From the NCBI GenBank assembly GCA_002385475.1, contig DGDO01000043.1, positions 1-26,108 of the forward strand: a DNA stretch of 26,108 nucleotides, given 5' to 3'. Position numbers and translations under genes: made by a program. A model generated the notes under the pieces. The model was given only the letters and a program-made list of their open reading frames with translations, searched no databases and was not told the DNA's origin. The DNA is from Candidatus Sordicultor fermentans. Its GTDB lineage: Bacteria; Atribacterota; Atribacteria; Atribacterales; Caldatribacteriaceae. This document shows, piece after piece, positions 8,268-16,547 of this stretch (position 1 is the first letter of the stretch; each line of letters begins with the position of its first letter).

Positions 8268-9700
8268 AAGAAGGATTAGACAAGAAGATCCCGGAGGTTT
8301 TTCCTGAAGAGTGCGTATATAAGGTGGAAGAAAATTATAGTGTTTTTACAGGGAAAAATCTCCCTTCCTTTATTAAAGACTGGTTAGTTAAAAAATTCAC
8401 CGATGAAGAAGAAACTTTAGATAAACAGGCTTTATTAGAGTATATGGAGGATTTTATTCCTCAAAGGGGCTCTGAAAAAAGATTAAAGGGAGATTTAATA
8501 AGCAGCAGAAATTCTCGCACTGTTTTAGCAAGAGCGTTAATAGAACCTGATGTTAAAAAGGGGATTTTTAGATTTTCCTTGCCCGAACTTGGTATTAGTT
8601 TCCGAGAAGGGAGAGTAGCTCAATATTTAATTGAAAAACATAATGAACTAAAGGGTGGAGAAGTTTGGGGGGTATTTACTCTTGTTTATTCTAACGATGA
8701 TAAAGATGCTTACATAGAAATTGTAGAATATGCACCTTTCAAGCCTTACGACATTGACCTTGACTATTTTAGAGAAGGGAGAAAGGAATTTTCTTTAGAA
8801 GAGTGGGTTGACCTTTTGATAAGGTCAATGGAGTACAACCCTGATGGTTTCTATGGTTTAGAGCAGAAACTTCTTTTCTTGTCCCGCCTTTTAATATTTG
8901 TAGAACCTCGTTTAAATATGATTGAACTTGCCCCCAAAGGAACAGGCAAAACATATATCTTTAGTAACCTCAGTAAATACGGATGGTGGGTGGGAGGGGG
9001 CATCGTTACAAGAGCAAAGATGTTTTATGATATTTCTAGAAATACTTTTGGATTTATAACAAAGTATGATTTTGTTGCTTTAGACGAGATACAGACTATC
9101 AAATTTTCTGATGAGAATGAGTTAAAAGGAGCTTTTAAGGATTATTTAGAACAGGGAAAGTTCACTGTAGCAAACGTAATGGGAACTTCTAATGCCGGGG
9201 TTATTCTTTTGGGGAATATCTCTTTAAATCAATATATGAAACCCATTAATAATATCTACTTTTCAGAACTTCCTGATTTCTTTCATGAATCGGCTCTACT
9301 CGACCGTTTTCATGGTTTTATAGAAGGATGGAATCTCCCAAGAATGCGTGAAGACATGAAGGTCAGAGGTTATACTCTAAATATGGAATATTTTACCGAA
9401 GTTTTACATATGCTTCGTGAAAAAGCTGAATTTGCTTTTATTGTAGACGAACTTTTAGACGTACCCCGTACTGCCGATACTAGAGACGTAAATGCCATAA
9501 AAAGGCTTGCTGCGGCGTATTTAAGGTTACTCTTTCCTCACGTTAGGCAAGCTTCTGATATTGATAAAAAAGACTTTGAAATATTCTGTTTAAATCCTGC
9601 TATTGAAAAAAGAGGCATTATAAGAAAACAGATTCATTTGATAGACCCTGAGTATAAAGAAGAACTACCAGATATAAAAGTGGCGAATTACATTTTTTAA
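8264..9700 (+). CDS. brxL: BREX AAA+ protein BrxL, short form
   Basis: A 478-residue AAA+ protein. It shows Walker A APKGTGKT (223-230), Walker B FVALDE (270-275), a sensor-1-like ILLGN (314-318) and an arginine-finger-like LLDRF (345-349). The N-terminal 200 residues match the position of the BrxL DNA-binding/N domain. BrxL of type 1 systems is about 200 residues longer and carries a Lon-protease-like C-terminus. Here the protein ends with ...PDIKVANYIF soon after the AAA+ part, with no Ser-Lys protease region visible. It starts within the pglZ stop (ATGA) and is the last gene of the island. Its TAA is 45 bases from the tmRNA 3' end, with no obvious terminator in the gap. Confidence 0.87.
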   Translation: MKEGLDKKIPEVFPEECVYKVEENYSVFTGKNLPSFIKDWLVKKFTDEEETLDKQALLEYMEDFIPQRGSEKRLKGDLISSRNSRTVLARALIEPDVKKGIFRFSLPELGISFREGRVAQYLIEKHNELKGGEVWGVFTLVYSNDDKDAYIEIVEYAPFKPYDIDLDYFREGRKEFSLEEWVDLLIRSMEYNPDGFYGLEQKLLFLSRLLIFVEPRLNMIELAPKGTGKTYIFSNLSKYGWWVGGGIVTRAKMFYDISRNTFGFITKYDFVALDEIQTIKFSDENELKGAFKDYLEQGKFTVANVMGTSNAGVILLGNISLNQYMKPINNIYFSELPDFFHESALLDRFHGFIEGWNLPRMREDMKVRGYTLNMEYFTEVLHMLREKAEFAFIVDELLDVPRTADTRDVNAIKRLAAAYLRLLFPHVRQASDIDKKDFEIFCLNPAIEKRGIIRKQIHLIDPEYKEELPDIKVANYIF

Positions 9701-9745
9701 TCTCTGCTTTCTGCTCGCTAAATTTCGGTTAAGCTATATCAAATT

Positions 9746-10097
9746 TGGTGGAGGCGGCGGGAGTCGAACCCGCGTCCGAAACTCGAGAGTTAGAAGAGCC
9801 TACGAGTGTAGCCTCTGTTTTTTAGTTTCGTGAATTACCTTCCCAGAGGCAGGGAAGCAACTCACTATCTCGGTATTTTCGCTTCTGGTACCCGAGAACT
9901 CCCAGAAGGTTGCCCACTATTTGACACCTGCTTGAACTCTGTGAGCACCGAGTTCAAGGGTGTGCTGCTTTAATTAAGCAGCAAGTGCCAAATTATCTTC
10001 GGCGTTTATGTTTTTACCACCTTTTTTACGAGCCCCGGTGGAGACCTCGACTCGCCTCTTCTAATTCAAGGAGTCCCGTCGAAACCCTGACGCCCCC
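9746..10097 (-). ncRNA. ssrA: tmRNA (SsrA)
   Basis: The 352-nt gene rescues stalled ribosomes. The 5' end GGGGGCG (at 10097) pairs with the 3' CGCCTCC (seven pairs, one G-U) just before A-CCA at 9746, so CCA is encoded. The T-arm has the GGGTTCGACTCCC loop/stem typical of tmRNA. The internal reading frame encodes a tag ending in LALAA. The first base of ssrA abuts the smpB stop codon, so the RNA is probably processed from a smpB-ssrA transcript by RNase P and 3' nucleases. The 3' end faces the BREX island. Confidence 0.96.
9974..10018 (-). other. tmRNA tag-peptide reading frame
   Basis: Within ssrA the frame starting at the probable resume codon GGT reads GKNINAEDNLALAA and then TAA. The acidic EDN core and the ALAA end are the expected degradation signal recognised by ClpXP and FtsH-type proteases. 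The exact resume codon is inferred from family similarity. Confidence 0.8.
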
Positions 10098-10547
10098 TTA
10101 AACTTTAACCTTAAAAGCTCTCCTTAATTTCCTTTCTTCTTCTCTTTCTTGAATTTCCTGTCGCCGATCGTAAATCTTTTTCGGTTTCACCAGCGCTATT
10201 TCTACTTTAACTTTTCCTCGGTCGTTAAAATACATCCGCAGAGGAACGATAGTCATGCCTTTTGCCTCGACTTGTGACCCCCAGCGGAGAATTTCTCTTT
10301 TGTGAAGAAGAAGCCTTCTTGGTCTTCTGGGGTCATGGTTGAATAAATTACCATGTTCATAGGGAGAAATGTGTAAATCATAAATCCACATTTCTCCTCC
10401 CTTTACTCGAGCAAAACTCTGGTCTAAATTTACAGCATGATTACGCAGGGATTTCACTTCTGTGCCTCGCAATTCTATCCCTGCCTCTGCCTTTTCTACT
10501 ATGGTATAAATATGTCTCGCTTTACGGTTTTCAGCTATAACTTTCAT
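10098..10547 (-). CDS. smpB: SsrA-binding protein SmpB
   Basis: A 149-residue protein of normal family length. The N-terminal IAENRKARHIY, the core GIELRGTEVKSLR, the NLDQSFARV segment and the Lys/Arg-rich C-terminal tail (KKIYDRRQEIQEREEERKLRRAFKVKV, interrupted here as KKIYDRR...RRAF) are diagnostic. SmpB binds the tRNA-like domain of tmRNA and its tail occupies the empty mRNA channel. The start ATG has only a weak Shine-Dalgarno. The stop TAA (10098-10100) is immediately followed by the first base of ssrA, so the pair is co-transcribed. Confidence 0.96.
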   Translation of the reverse strand: MKVIAENRKARHIYTIVEKAEAGIELRGTEVKSLRNHAVNLDQSFARVKGGEMWIYDLHISPYEHGNLFNHDPRRPRRLLLHKREILRWGSQVEAKGMTIVPLRMYFNDRGKVKVEIALVKPKKIYDRRQEIQEREEERKLRRAFKVKV

Positions 10548-10616
10548 TATTTAGATAACCCAGTCATCCTCAAAAAATTCCCTTGCCAGAGTAAGTATAG
10601 CACAATTTATCCTTCT

Positions 10617-10645
10617 ATTATAGTATCCCCAAACCCGTCCATGAA
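10617..10645 (-). promoter_or_regulatory. Possible smpB-ssrA promoter
   Basis: On the minus strand TATAAT (10617-10622) lies 17 bases downstream of a weak -35-like TTCATG (10640-10645). It would start transcription near 10610, about 60 bases before smpB. The -10 is perfect and the -35 poor. A second TATACT at 10594-10599 is an alternative. The rest of 10548-10789, between divergent smpB and the DUF2103-like gene, is AT-rich with no gene recognised. Confidence 0.4.
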
Positions 10646-10789
10646 TTTTGCGTTTAACTTATGAATTGACTTTTAAGACTAATTAAAAACTTAAGAAATC
10701 AGGTTGAAAGAGAATAAGTTTTGAATAAAAGTTGATTACTTCTCACAAACAGCTAAACTATTAAGAGAAATTATAAAAAAGAGTTATCT

Positions 10790-11086
10790 ATGAAACATCG
10801 AGCCAGAAGTTCAAAAATTAAATACGAACACACTATGATACCAGGCTTGAGAGAATTCTTAGAAAAAGAGATCGAGCCTCTGGATTTTGTTAAATCTATT
10901 TTCCCGGGAGAAATAAAACGCACCAGAGGAACAACATCAGGCCTTGTGGTACGCTTCAAATATCTTACTCCAACGGGGGCAAAGCTTTTAGCTCAAAAGT
11001 CCTCAGCCATTCAAGAAATATTTATAGTAACCAATGAGCCCGAGACTTTGAAAAAGATAATTATTAACCACCAGGGAACTAATTAG
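10790..11086 (+). CDS. DUF2103-like predicted metal-binding protein
   Basis: A 98-residue, soluble, basic protein. The pattern SKIKYEHTMIPGL near the N-terminus, FPGEIKRTRG in the middle and GAKLLAQKSSAIQEIFIV towards the end resembles DUF2103 (COG4031), described in databases as predicted metal-binding. No cysteine is present and the function is unknown. The Shine-Dalgarno is weak. It is followed after 27 bases by the TPR gene on the same strand and probably shares its transcript. The family assignment is from memory of the motif, so moderate. Confidence 0.6.
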   Translation: MKHRARSSKIKYEHTMIPGLREFLEKEIEPLDFVKSIFPGEIKRTRGTTSGLVVRFKYLTPTGAKLLAQKSSAIQEIFIVTNEPETLKKIIINHQGTN

Positions 11087-11113
11087 ATGAAATTTTTATA
11101 ATCTACTGCAGAG

Positions 11114-12070
11114 ATGAGTATGAATGCTTCAACTATTCCTGATTTAGATACCATCAGAAAATGGATCGATGACTATGCTAAAAGAGTGGCTAACCTCCAG
11201 GATGAGAAAGGAAAAGGAGTAGAGCTCCTTTTCCTTCGAGATGCCATCCATGATGGGCTATTATACTATCGCTCTCGAGGAGCATTCATTGACCCAGAAG
11301 AAACTAAATTAAGCAATTTTGATGCTCTTTTAGACAAAAATGCTGCTCTCTTTCTCAAAATAGCAGGAAAAAAGACTCTCAAAACAGAAAGAGATAAAAT
11401 CTCTCCTTCTCCAGAGAAATGGTGGTGGTGGTTAGATGAAAAGGTGAGGGAGAGAAAATCCCGCAAAATCAAAAAGACTATAACCACCGCAGGGATAGTG
11501 GTTGCTGTTCTTCTGGTTCTTTATCTCACCTTTTTTCGCCTTCCTCCTGCAGAACAAAGTTATTTAGACGCTCTTACCCAGGCAGAAAGGCTAATATATG
11601 AAGGCGAAGTGGACGAAGCCTTGGAAAATATCCAGAAAGCTATAAACATTTTTCCCGACCGCCCTACTCCTTACATTATGGCTGGTTGCTTAAAAGAGAT
11701 GATAGGAGAAAACGAAGAGGCGCAAAAGTTTTTTACCCAGGCTCAAGGTCTTTATCCCAATGAAGTAAATTTTCTAATAGAAAAAAGCAACTGGTATTTT
11801 AGACTTAATCTCTTAGAGAGAGCTTACTCTTCCATTATAGAAGCTTTACAAAAAGAACCAGAAAATCTTGCTGCTCTCAACCTCTTAGGCTCAATTTATG
11901 AAGCGGAAAACAAAATTCCTGAGGCCTTAAAAGTGTACACTAAGGTTTTAGAACTGGCCGAAGAACAAGGGGCAGAAACCATGATTCCCATTGCTCGAAT
12001 AAAAATTGGCATGTTGCAGTTCCGCCTACCCCTCGACATCCCTACTTCTTTTCCAGAAGAAGAACAGTAA
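11114..12070 (+). CDS. Single-pass membrane TPR protein
   Basis: A 318-residue protein with no N-terminal signal. Residues 1-120 form a charged, probably cytoplasmic region with a WWWW run at 103-106. One transmembrane helix lies at about 123-141 (TITTAGIVVAVLLVLYLTFF), preceded by a basic stretch RERKSRKIKK. The C-terminal part (about 150-300) has three or four tetratricopeptide repeats, with recognisable A..L..G....A...........P spacing around 155-185, 190-220, 225-255 and 257-285. By the positive-inside rule the TPR part faces outward. TPR proteins scaffold complexes; the partner is unknown. The stop lies four bases from the convergent DUF1667 gene. Confidence 0.75.
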   Translation: MSMNASTIPDLDTIRKWIDDYAKRVANLQDEKGKGVELLFLRDAIHDGLLYYRSRGAFIDPEETKLSNFDALLDKNAALFLKIAGKKTLKTERDKISPSPEKWWWWLDEKVRERKSRKIKKTITTAGIVVAVLLVLYLTFFRLPPAEQSYLDALTQAERLIYEGEVDEALENIQKAINIFPDRPTPYIMAGCLKEMIGENEEAQKFFTQAQGLYPNEVNFLIEKSNWYFRLNLLERAYSSIIEALQKEPENLAALNLLGSIYEAENKIPEALKVYTKVLELAEEQGAETMIPIARIKIGMLQFRLPLDIPTSFPEEEQ

Positions 12071-12074
12071 GTAA

Positions 12075-12461
12075 CTACTTTCTTCGCTCTATAGTTCTCG
12101 TTACTACCAAATCCACTCCTTCACCCAGCAAATTTTTTACCATTATATCTCCTCTCTTCTGAGGAGCTTCTACCTCTAAAGAATTCAAAAATCTCATAAG
12201 CTCAGGAATTTTATCCCGGTGAAAAGGTGAAGAAGTCCGTACTGGTATTCTCCGCCACACTCCGTTTTTGATTCGAAGAGTAGTGGTAACCACTCGCCGA
12301 GGATTGGTCATCTCCTCCTGCGCATATCTCTCTCCCTTCTTACACCCCCCCTTTACCTGGAAACAATCGTTATCTTTCACCACCGATAAACTACAACCTA
12401 AAGGACAAACAATACAAATAAGTTCAAGAAATTCCTCGGATTTCTGTTCCTTCAATTTCAA
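12075..12461 (-). CDS. DUF1667 Cys-cluster protein of the glycerol-3-phosphate oxidation module
   Basis: A 128-residue protein starting at TTG 12461 behind AGGAGAG, overlapping the upstream oxidoreductase by 38 bases. It has C16xxC19PLGC23 and GGC40KKG.RYA..E, the pattern of DUF1667 and of the N-terminal cluster domain of molybdopterin oxidoreductases, which suggests an Fe-S or metal site. DUF1667 genes regularly end operons carrying two FAD oxidoreductases and glpK in Bacillota and Thermotogae. It may act as a small electron-transfer subunit; that role is inferred. The start codon is less certain because of the long overlap. Confidence 0.82.
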   Translation of the reverse strand: MKLKEQKSEEFLELICIVCPLGCSLSVVKDNDCFQVKGGCKKGERYAQEEMTNPRRVVTTTLRIKNGVWRRIPVRTSSPFHRDKIPELMRFLNSLEVEAPQKRGDIMVKNLLGEGVDLVVTRTIERRK

Positions 12462-13683
12462 CTTTAATCTCTCCTTTTACCTGTGGCCAGGGTATTTCCG
12501 AAAGGTTCAATTTTATCATTTCACTGGGCCGGCAAATCGATATCTTCTTTTCGTAGAATATCTTTTCTTCCCATCGAAGAAATACCGTTACACTTCTCAT
12601 GCTCTTTTGCGGCCGAATAAATAAAAAACCGTCTTTCCCTTCCCTTATTCGCTGGGGAATAACTGTATGCACCCCTTCTCCTGTTTGTAAAATATATTTT
12701 TTTTGAGGAGAGGACGGAAAAACTGCTGCCCGACCGGCTCTTTCTGCCACCAAAGTAACATAATCCACGAGATCGAAGACAGAAACTACATTACCACAAG
12801 CAAAAAAGCCTTCTAAATCGGTAGAAAAATCTTCATCCACCCAGGGACCTCCGGTTAAGGGAGAAAGGGGAATTTTTGCCTGACGAGAAAGTTCATTTTC
12901 CGGAATTAATCCCACAGAGAGTAAAAGAGTATCACACTCTACTTCCCTCTCACTGCCTGAGAGAGGGTTTCCACCTTCATCCACTTCACTAATCATCACC
13001 GCTTCTACTCTTTCCTTGCCTCTCACCTCAGTTACCGTATGGGAAAAAAGAAGAGGAATATTGAAATCTTGAATACATTGAACATAATTGCGAACCAGGC
13101 CACTCAATGAATTCTTTATCTCTACTACCATTTTTACCCGTGCTCCTTCCAAAGTAAGGCGGCGAGCCATAATGAGACCAATGTCCCCTGAACCCAAAAT
13201 CACTATCTCCTCACCCGGTAAATAACCAGCAATGTTTACGAGATATTGAGCTAATCCAGCAGTAAAAATTCCTGCCGGACGATGACCAGGAATCCGCAAC
13301 ATTCCCCGAGTTCTTTCCCGACAACCCATGCTCAAGATAATCGAATCAGCCTTTAGCTCCCAAACCCCCTCGGAGTTCACCGCTTTAACCACCCGCTCGG
13401 GGGATAGCTCCAAAACAGTAGTATCAGTCATCACTTCTACACCTGTTCTATTTAATTTTTCTATAAATGTTTCTGCATACTCAGGTCCCGTAAGCTCTTC
13501 TCCCCATATTTGCAAGCCAAAACCAGGATGAATACATTGAGGAAGAATTCCTCCCAAATACTCATTTCTCTCCAGAAGAAAAACTGACCTTGCTCCTGCT
13601 TCCCAGGAAGATAAAGCAGCAGCCATACCGGCTGGTCCTCCTCCTATTACTACCACATCTCCTTTAATAGAGTGGGGCACCAC
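12424..13683 (-). CDS. FAD/NAD(P)-dependent oxidoreductase (glycerol-3-phosphate dehydrogenase partner subunit)
   Basis: A 419-residue two-dinucleotide-fold flavoprotein. The FAD-binding GGGPAGMAAA is at 14-23 and a second Rossmann motif GSGDIG at 164-169 suits NAD(P)H. A GG-LPQC50-HPGFG segment and MGCRER (119-124) are characteristic of the pyridine-nucleotide oxidoreductases found next to GlpA-like proteins. No redox-active CxxC is seen. The start is GTG 13683 or the adjacent GTG, behind GAGGTGA. It overlaps the upstream gene by 20 bases. It probably passes electrons from the GlpA-like subunit to a soluble acceptor with the DUF1667 protein; this is an operon-based inference. Confidence 0.85.
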   Translation of the reverse strand: MVPHSIKGDVVVIGGGPAGMAAALSSWEAGARSVFLLERNEYLGGILPQCIHPGFGLQIWGEELTGPEYAETFIEKLNRTGVEVMTDTTVLELSPERVVKAVNSEGVWELKADSIILSMGCRERTRGMLRIPGHRPAGIFTAGLAQYLVNIAGYLPGEEIVILGSGDIGLIMARRLTLEGARVKMVVEIKNSLSGLVRNYVQCIQDFNIPLLFSHTVTEVRGKERVEAVMISEVDEGGNPLSGSEREVECDTLLLSVGLIPENELSRQAKIPLSPLTGGPWVDEDFSTDLEGFFACGNVVSVFDLVDYVTLVAERAGRAAVFPSSPQKKYILQTGEGVHTVIPQRIREGKDGFLFIRPQKSMRSVTVFLRWEEKIFYEKKISICRPSEMIKLNLSEIPWPQVKGEIKVEIEGTEIRGIS

Positions 13684-15115
13684 TTCTCACCTCTTTGGTT
13701 TCTTTACCTAAGTAAAAAGAGTTTTTACCCGATTTGACAATTTCTCTCTCTTCCAATCCTAATGTTTCCGCCATTAAAAATGGCAAATGCATACCACAAA
13801 ATCCCCCCTGGCATCTTCCCATCATTACTCGAACTCTCCTTTTCAAACCATCCAGGGTAGAAGCCCCCGGCGAAGATAAAAGAGCATGTTTAACCTCTGC
13901 TATTGTTACTTCCTCACAGCGACAAACTATTTTTCCCCAATCAGCATCTTCTTGAATAAGTTTTTTCCGCTCCTCCCAGGAAAGTTTCCGAAAAACTGGA
14001 AAAGAAGAGCGAAAGATGAAATCCCTTTTCTCACTCAGCTTTAATCCTCTCTCTTTAAGTAAATCCCCTGTATATTCTGCTATACCAAAAGAAGCAGTAA
14101 GCCCCGGAGATTCAATACCCACAAGATGAAGTAAAGAGGGAAAACGAGAGGAGAAGAAAATATGGAAATCCCGATCTGGCGAAGTAGGGCGCAATCCAGA
14201 AAAAGTGGCAATAGTCTGGGAAACAGGTAGGAAAGGAATCAGTTTTTTCCCTCCCTCCTCTACTTCTTTTAATCCCTCTTTTGTGGTGGAAGTATCTTCA
14301 TCCTCTGCCACCTCAAGGTTAGGCCCTACTAAAATATTACCATCAGTGGTAGGGGAAACCAGAATTCCTTTAGTCTCTCCCACCGGAACAGGATAAAGAA
14401 CATGACGAACTAAATCCTTACATTCCCGATCCAAAACCAGGTATTCTCCCCGGAGAGCTCGAAGAGAAGGAATATTTTCTCCACTTCTTTGAGCTAAATA
14501 AGAAGAAGATAGCCCCGCAGAACTTACCACCCAGCGAGATAAATATTCTCCCTCCCTGGTAAATATCCTTATATGGTTTCCCTCTTTTTCAAAACCGGTT
14601 ACCTCCTGGCCAAAAATAAAACGCACCCCATTCAGAAAAGCACTTTCTGCCAGAGCCAAATTAAGCTGAAAAGGAGAGGCCACTCGAGTCTCAGGGTCAT
14701 AATAAGCAGCAAATATTTTATCGCTTAGCATCGGCTCTAAAGTACGCGCTTCTTGAGGCGTTAAAATTTCTGCTCCCTTTATTTTTCCTCTCCTTTTTAG
14801 AGTTTTTAAAAATTCAAGTTCGCTTCGAGAAAAAGCCACAGTCAGAGCTCCGGTTTTTAAGAACTCGATATCCAGTTCTTTTTCCGCTTGCTCAATCCAG
14901 GGAAGAGAACGCAGATGTAGCTCTCCCTTTAGAGTACGGGGAGTCCAGTAGCTACGGGAGTGGATTATTCCGGTGTTAGCTTTACTCACTCCCGAACAGA
15001 CGTCTAAATCTTTTTCTAAAAGAAGAATCTGAAGGTCGAAATGGGCTAAATACCAGGCTATGGCACAACCCACCACTCCTCCTCCGATTACAATTACATC
15101 GAACTTTTCACTCAT
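13664..15115 (-). CDS. GlpA-like FAD-dependent glycerol-3-phosphate dehydrogenase with C-terminal [2Fe-2S] domain
   Basis: A 483-residue protein with a DAO-type FAD fold: GGGVVG at 11-16, then SGVSKANTGIIHS (41-53). A bacterioferritin-associated-ferredoxin-like domain follows at about 395-445 with four cysteines: C398-R-C400 and C435QGGFC440. This architecture is that of anaerobic GlpA-type dehydrogenases, which oxidise glycerol-3-phosphate to dihydroxyacetone phosphate. No membrane segment is evident. The ATG overlaps the glpK end by eight bases. It is placed directly after glycerol kinase, which makes the substrate. A related 2-hydroxyacid oxidase role is an alternative, but the operon argues for glycerol-3-phosphate. 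Confidence 0.85.
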   Translation of the reverse strand: MSEKFDVIVIGGGVVGCAIAWYLAHFDLQILLLEKDLDVCSGVSKANTGIIHSRSYWTPRTLKGELHLRSLPWIEQAEKELDIEFLKTGALTVAFSRSELEFLKTLKRRGKIKGAEILTPQEARTLEPMLSDKIFAAYYDPETRVASPFQLNLALAESAFLNGVRFIFGQEVTGFEKEGNHIRIFTREGEYLSRWVVSSAGLSSSYLAQRSGENIPSLRALRGEYLVLDRECKDLVRHVLYPVPVGETKGILVSPTTDGNILVGPNLEVAEDEDTSTTKEGLKEVEEGGKKLIPFLPVSQTIATFSGLRPTSPDRDFHIFFSSRFPSLLHLVGIESPGLTASFGIAEYTGDLLKERGLKLSEKRDFIFRSSFPVFRKLSWEERKKLIQEDADWGKIVCRCEEVTIAEVKHALLSSPGASTLDGLKRRVRVMMGRCQGGFCGMHLPFLMAETLGLEEREIVKSGKNSFYLGKETKEVRSGAPLY

Positions 15116-16544
15116 TCTTAGCCCAACCCCTTACCTTATCTATTCCTCTCTGCCATTTCTTCCATAGTTTTTCCCTTTCTTTTTCTTTCCCTCGAGGTTC
15201 AAAAATCAGAGTCTTTTGTTTCCTTTCTTCAATAAATTCCCGAGATAAAAAACCTGATCGGTTAGCCCAAAGATAGAAAACCCCCAGTGAAGTAGCTTCT
15301 TTCTCTGGAAAAACTCGGATAATTTTTCCACTCAAATCGGCCTGAAACTGCAAAAGATATCTGCTCTGGCTCATACCTCCGTCTACGGATATTTCCCTTA
15401 TTCCCTCTGGAGAAATCCCATCTATTATCCGTATAAGGTCTCCCACCTCAAAAGCCACAGCTTCCAGCGCTCCCCGCACTAATTCCTCTTTACCCACCTG
15501 AGGAGTTAATCCCAGAATAGCCCCTCGAGCAAAAGGATCCCAGTAGGGAGCACCCAGACCACAAAAAGCAGGAACGAGAAGAAGCTCTTCTAAGGGACGA
15601 GCACTTTCTGCCATCCTTTCTATATCTTGAGAACTTTTAATCAATTCTATTCTCTTTAGCCACTCTATAATTACCCCAGCGCTGAAAGTGCTGGCTTCCA
15701 GGGCAAAGATAGGTTTATCTTCTTCTAAAGACGCTAAAGTAACCAAAAGCCTCTGAGTATCTTCTGGCCAATCGTTTCCCCAGTTAGCCATCAAGAAGCA
15801 ACCCGTTCCATAGGTGTTTTTAGTACTCCCCCTCTCAAAACACCCCTGGCCTAAGAAAGAAGCCTGCTGATCACCTAAAACCACATAAACAGGAATGCGA
15901 GAAGCGGTAATCTGCGTTTCCCCCCGGAGGTGAAAAGAAGGCACCACCTGAGGAAAAAGAACTTTTTCTAAACCGAACTCTTTTATTATTTCTTCATCCC
16001 AGCACAAACTGCGAAGGTTAAAAATAAGAGTGCGGGAAGCGTTGGTATAATCGGTAGAGAAAATTTTTCCCCCGGATAAAACCCACAAAATGTAGGTATC
16101 TAAAGTGCCAAAATGAAGAGGGCGGGAAATTTTTACCTTTTCTAAAATCCACACTAATTTACTGAGAGAAAAGTAAGGGTCGAGAAAAAGACCAGTTTTT
16201 TGAAAAAGCCATTCTTCTTTCTCCCGATGAGCTTCACACCAGGTAGCAGTGCGACGATCCTGCCACACTATAGCAGGATAAACCAGCTTCCCTGCTTCAT
16301 CCCACACTAAGGTAGTCTCTCTCTGATTAGTTATACCCATACCTCGAAGAGGAAAAGGCGATTGATTTATTCTTTTTACCAATTCTTTTACCATTATCTC
16401 CGGATCAAATTCCACCCCTCCTTCAAAAGGAAAACGAAGTTCTACCGGAAAGGAATCTTCACCAACTTTCTCTCCCTTTTCACTCCACCATATCAACTTC
16501 ACGCTGGTAGTCCCCAAATCTACAGTTAGAAAAAAATTTCCCAT
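15108..16544 (-). CDS. glpK: Glycerol kinase (FGGY family)
   Basis: A 478-residue kinase, slightly shorter than the usual 495-505, that phosphorylates glycerol to sn-glycerol-3-phosphate with ATP. Visible family signatures are DLGTTS (9-14), ITNQRETT (71-78) carrying the Arg-Glu glycerol-binding pair R76-E77, IVWQDRRT (92-99), YFSLSKL with Y124, and the catalytic-base context GDQQA with D225. The Shine-Dalgarno AGGAGG lies inside the last codons of glpP, so glpK is translated as glpP finishes. No glpF facilitator is in the window. Confidence 0.93.
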   Translation of the reverse strand: MGNFFLTVDLGTTSVKLIWWSEKGEKVGEDSFPVELRFPFEGGVEFDPEIMVKELVKRINQSPFPLRGMGITNQRETTLVWDEAGKLVYPAIVWQDRRTATWCEAHREKEEWLFQKTGLFLDPYFSLSKLVWILEKVKISRPLHFGTLDTYILWVLSGGKIFSTDYTNASRTLIFNLRSLCWDEEIIKEFGLEKVLFPQVVPSFHLRGETQITASRIPVYVVLGDQQASFLGQGCFERGSTKNTYGTGCFLMANWGNDWPEDTQRLLVTLASLEEDKPIFALEASTFSAGVIIEWLKRIELIKSSQDIERMAESARPLEELLLVPAFCGLGAPYWDPFARGAILGLTPQVGKEELVRGALEAVAFEVGDLIRIIDGISPEGIREISVDGGMSQSRYLLQFQADLSGKIIRVFPEKEATSLGVFYLWANRSGFLSREFIEERKQKTLIFEPRGKEKEREKLWKKWQRGIDKVRGWAKNE

Positions 16545-16547
16545 TTT

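Noticed and set aside
22..9700. Dnd phosphorothioation system
   Set aside because: The Cys-rich protein recalls DndC-like proteins, but pglZ, brxC and brxL define BREX and no dndA/B/D/E-like gene is present.
9702..9716. Short CTGCT direct repeat after brxL as an attachment site
   Set aside because: Two five-base copies two bases apart are too short to mean anything.
9746..9790. A tRNA gene at the island edge
   Set aside because: The T-arm and CCA belong to tmRNA; the 5' partner is at 10091-10097 and no anticodon arm is present.
12268..12624. Plus-strand frame of 118 codons across the DUF1667/oxidoreductase junction
   Set aside because: It is antisense to two well-supported genes and resembles no family.
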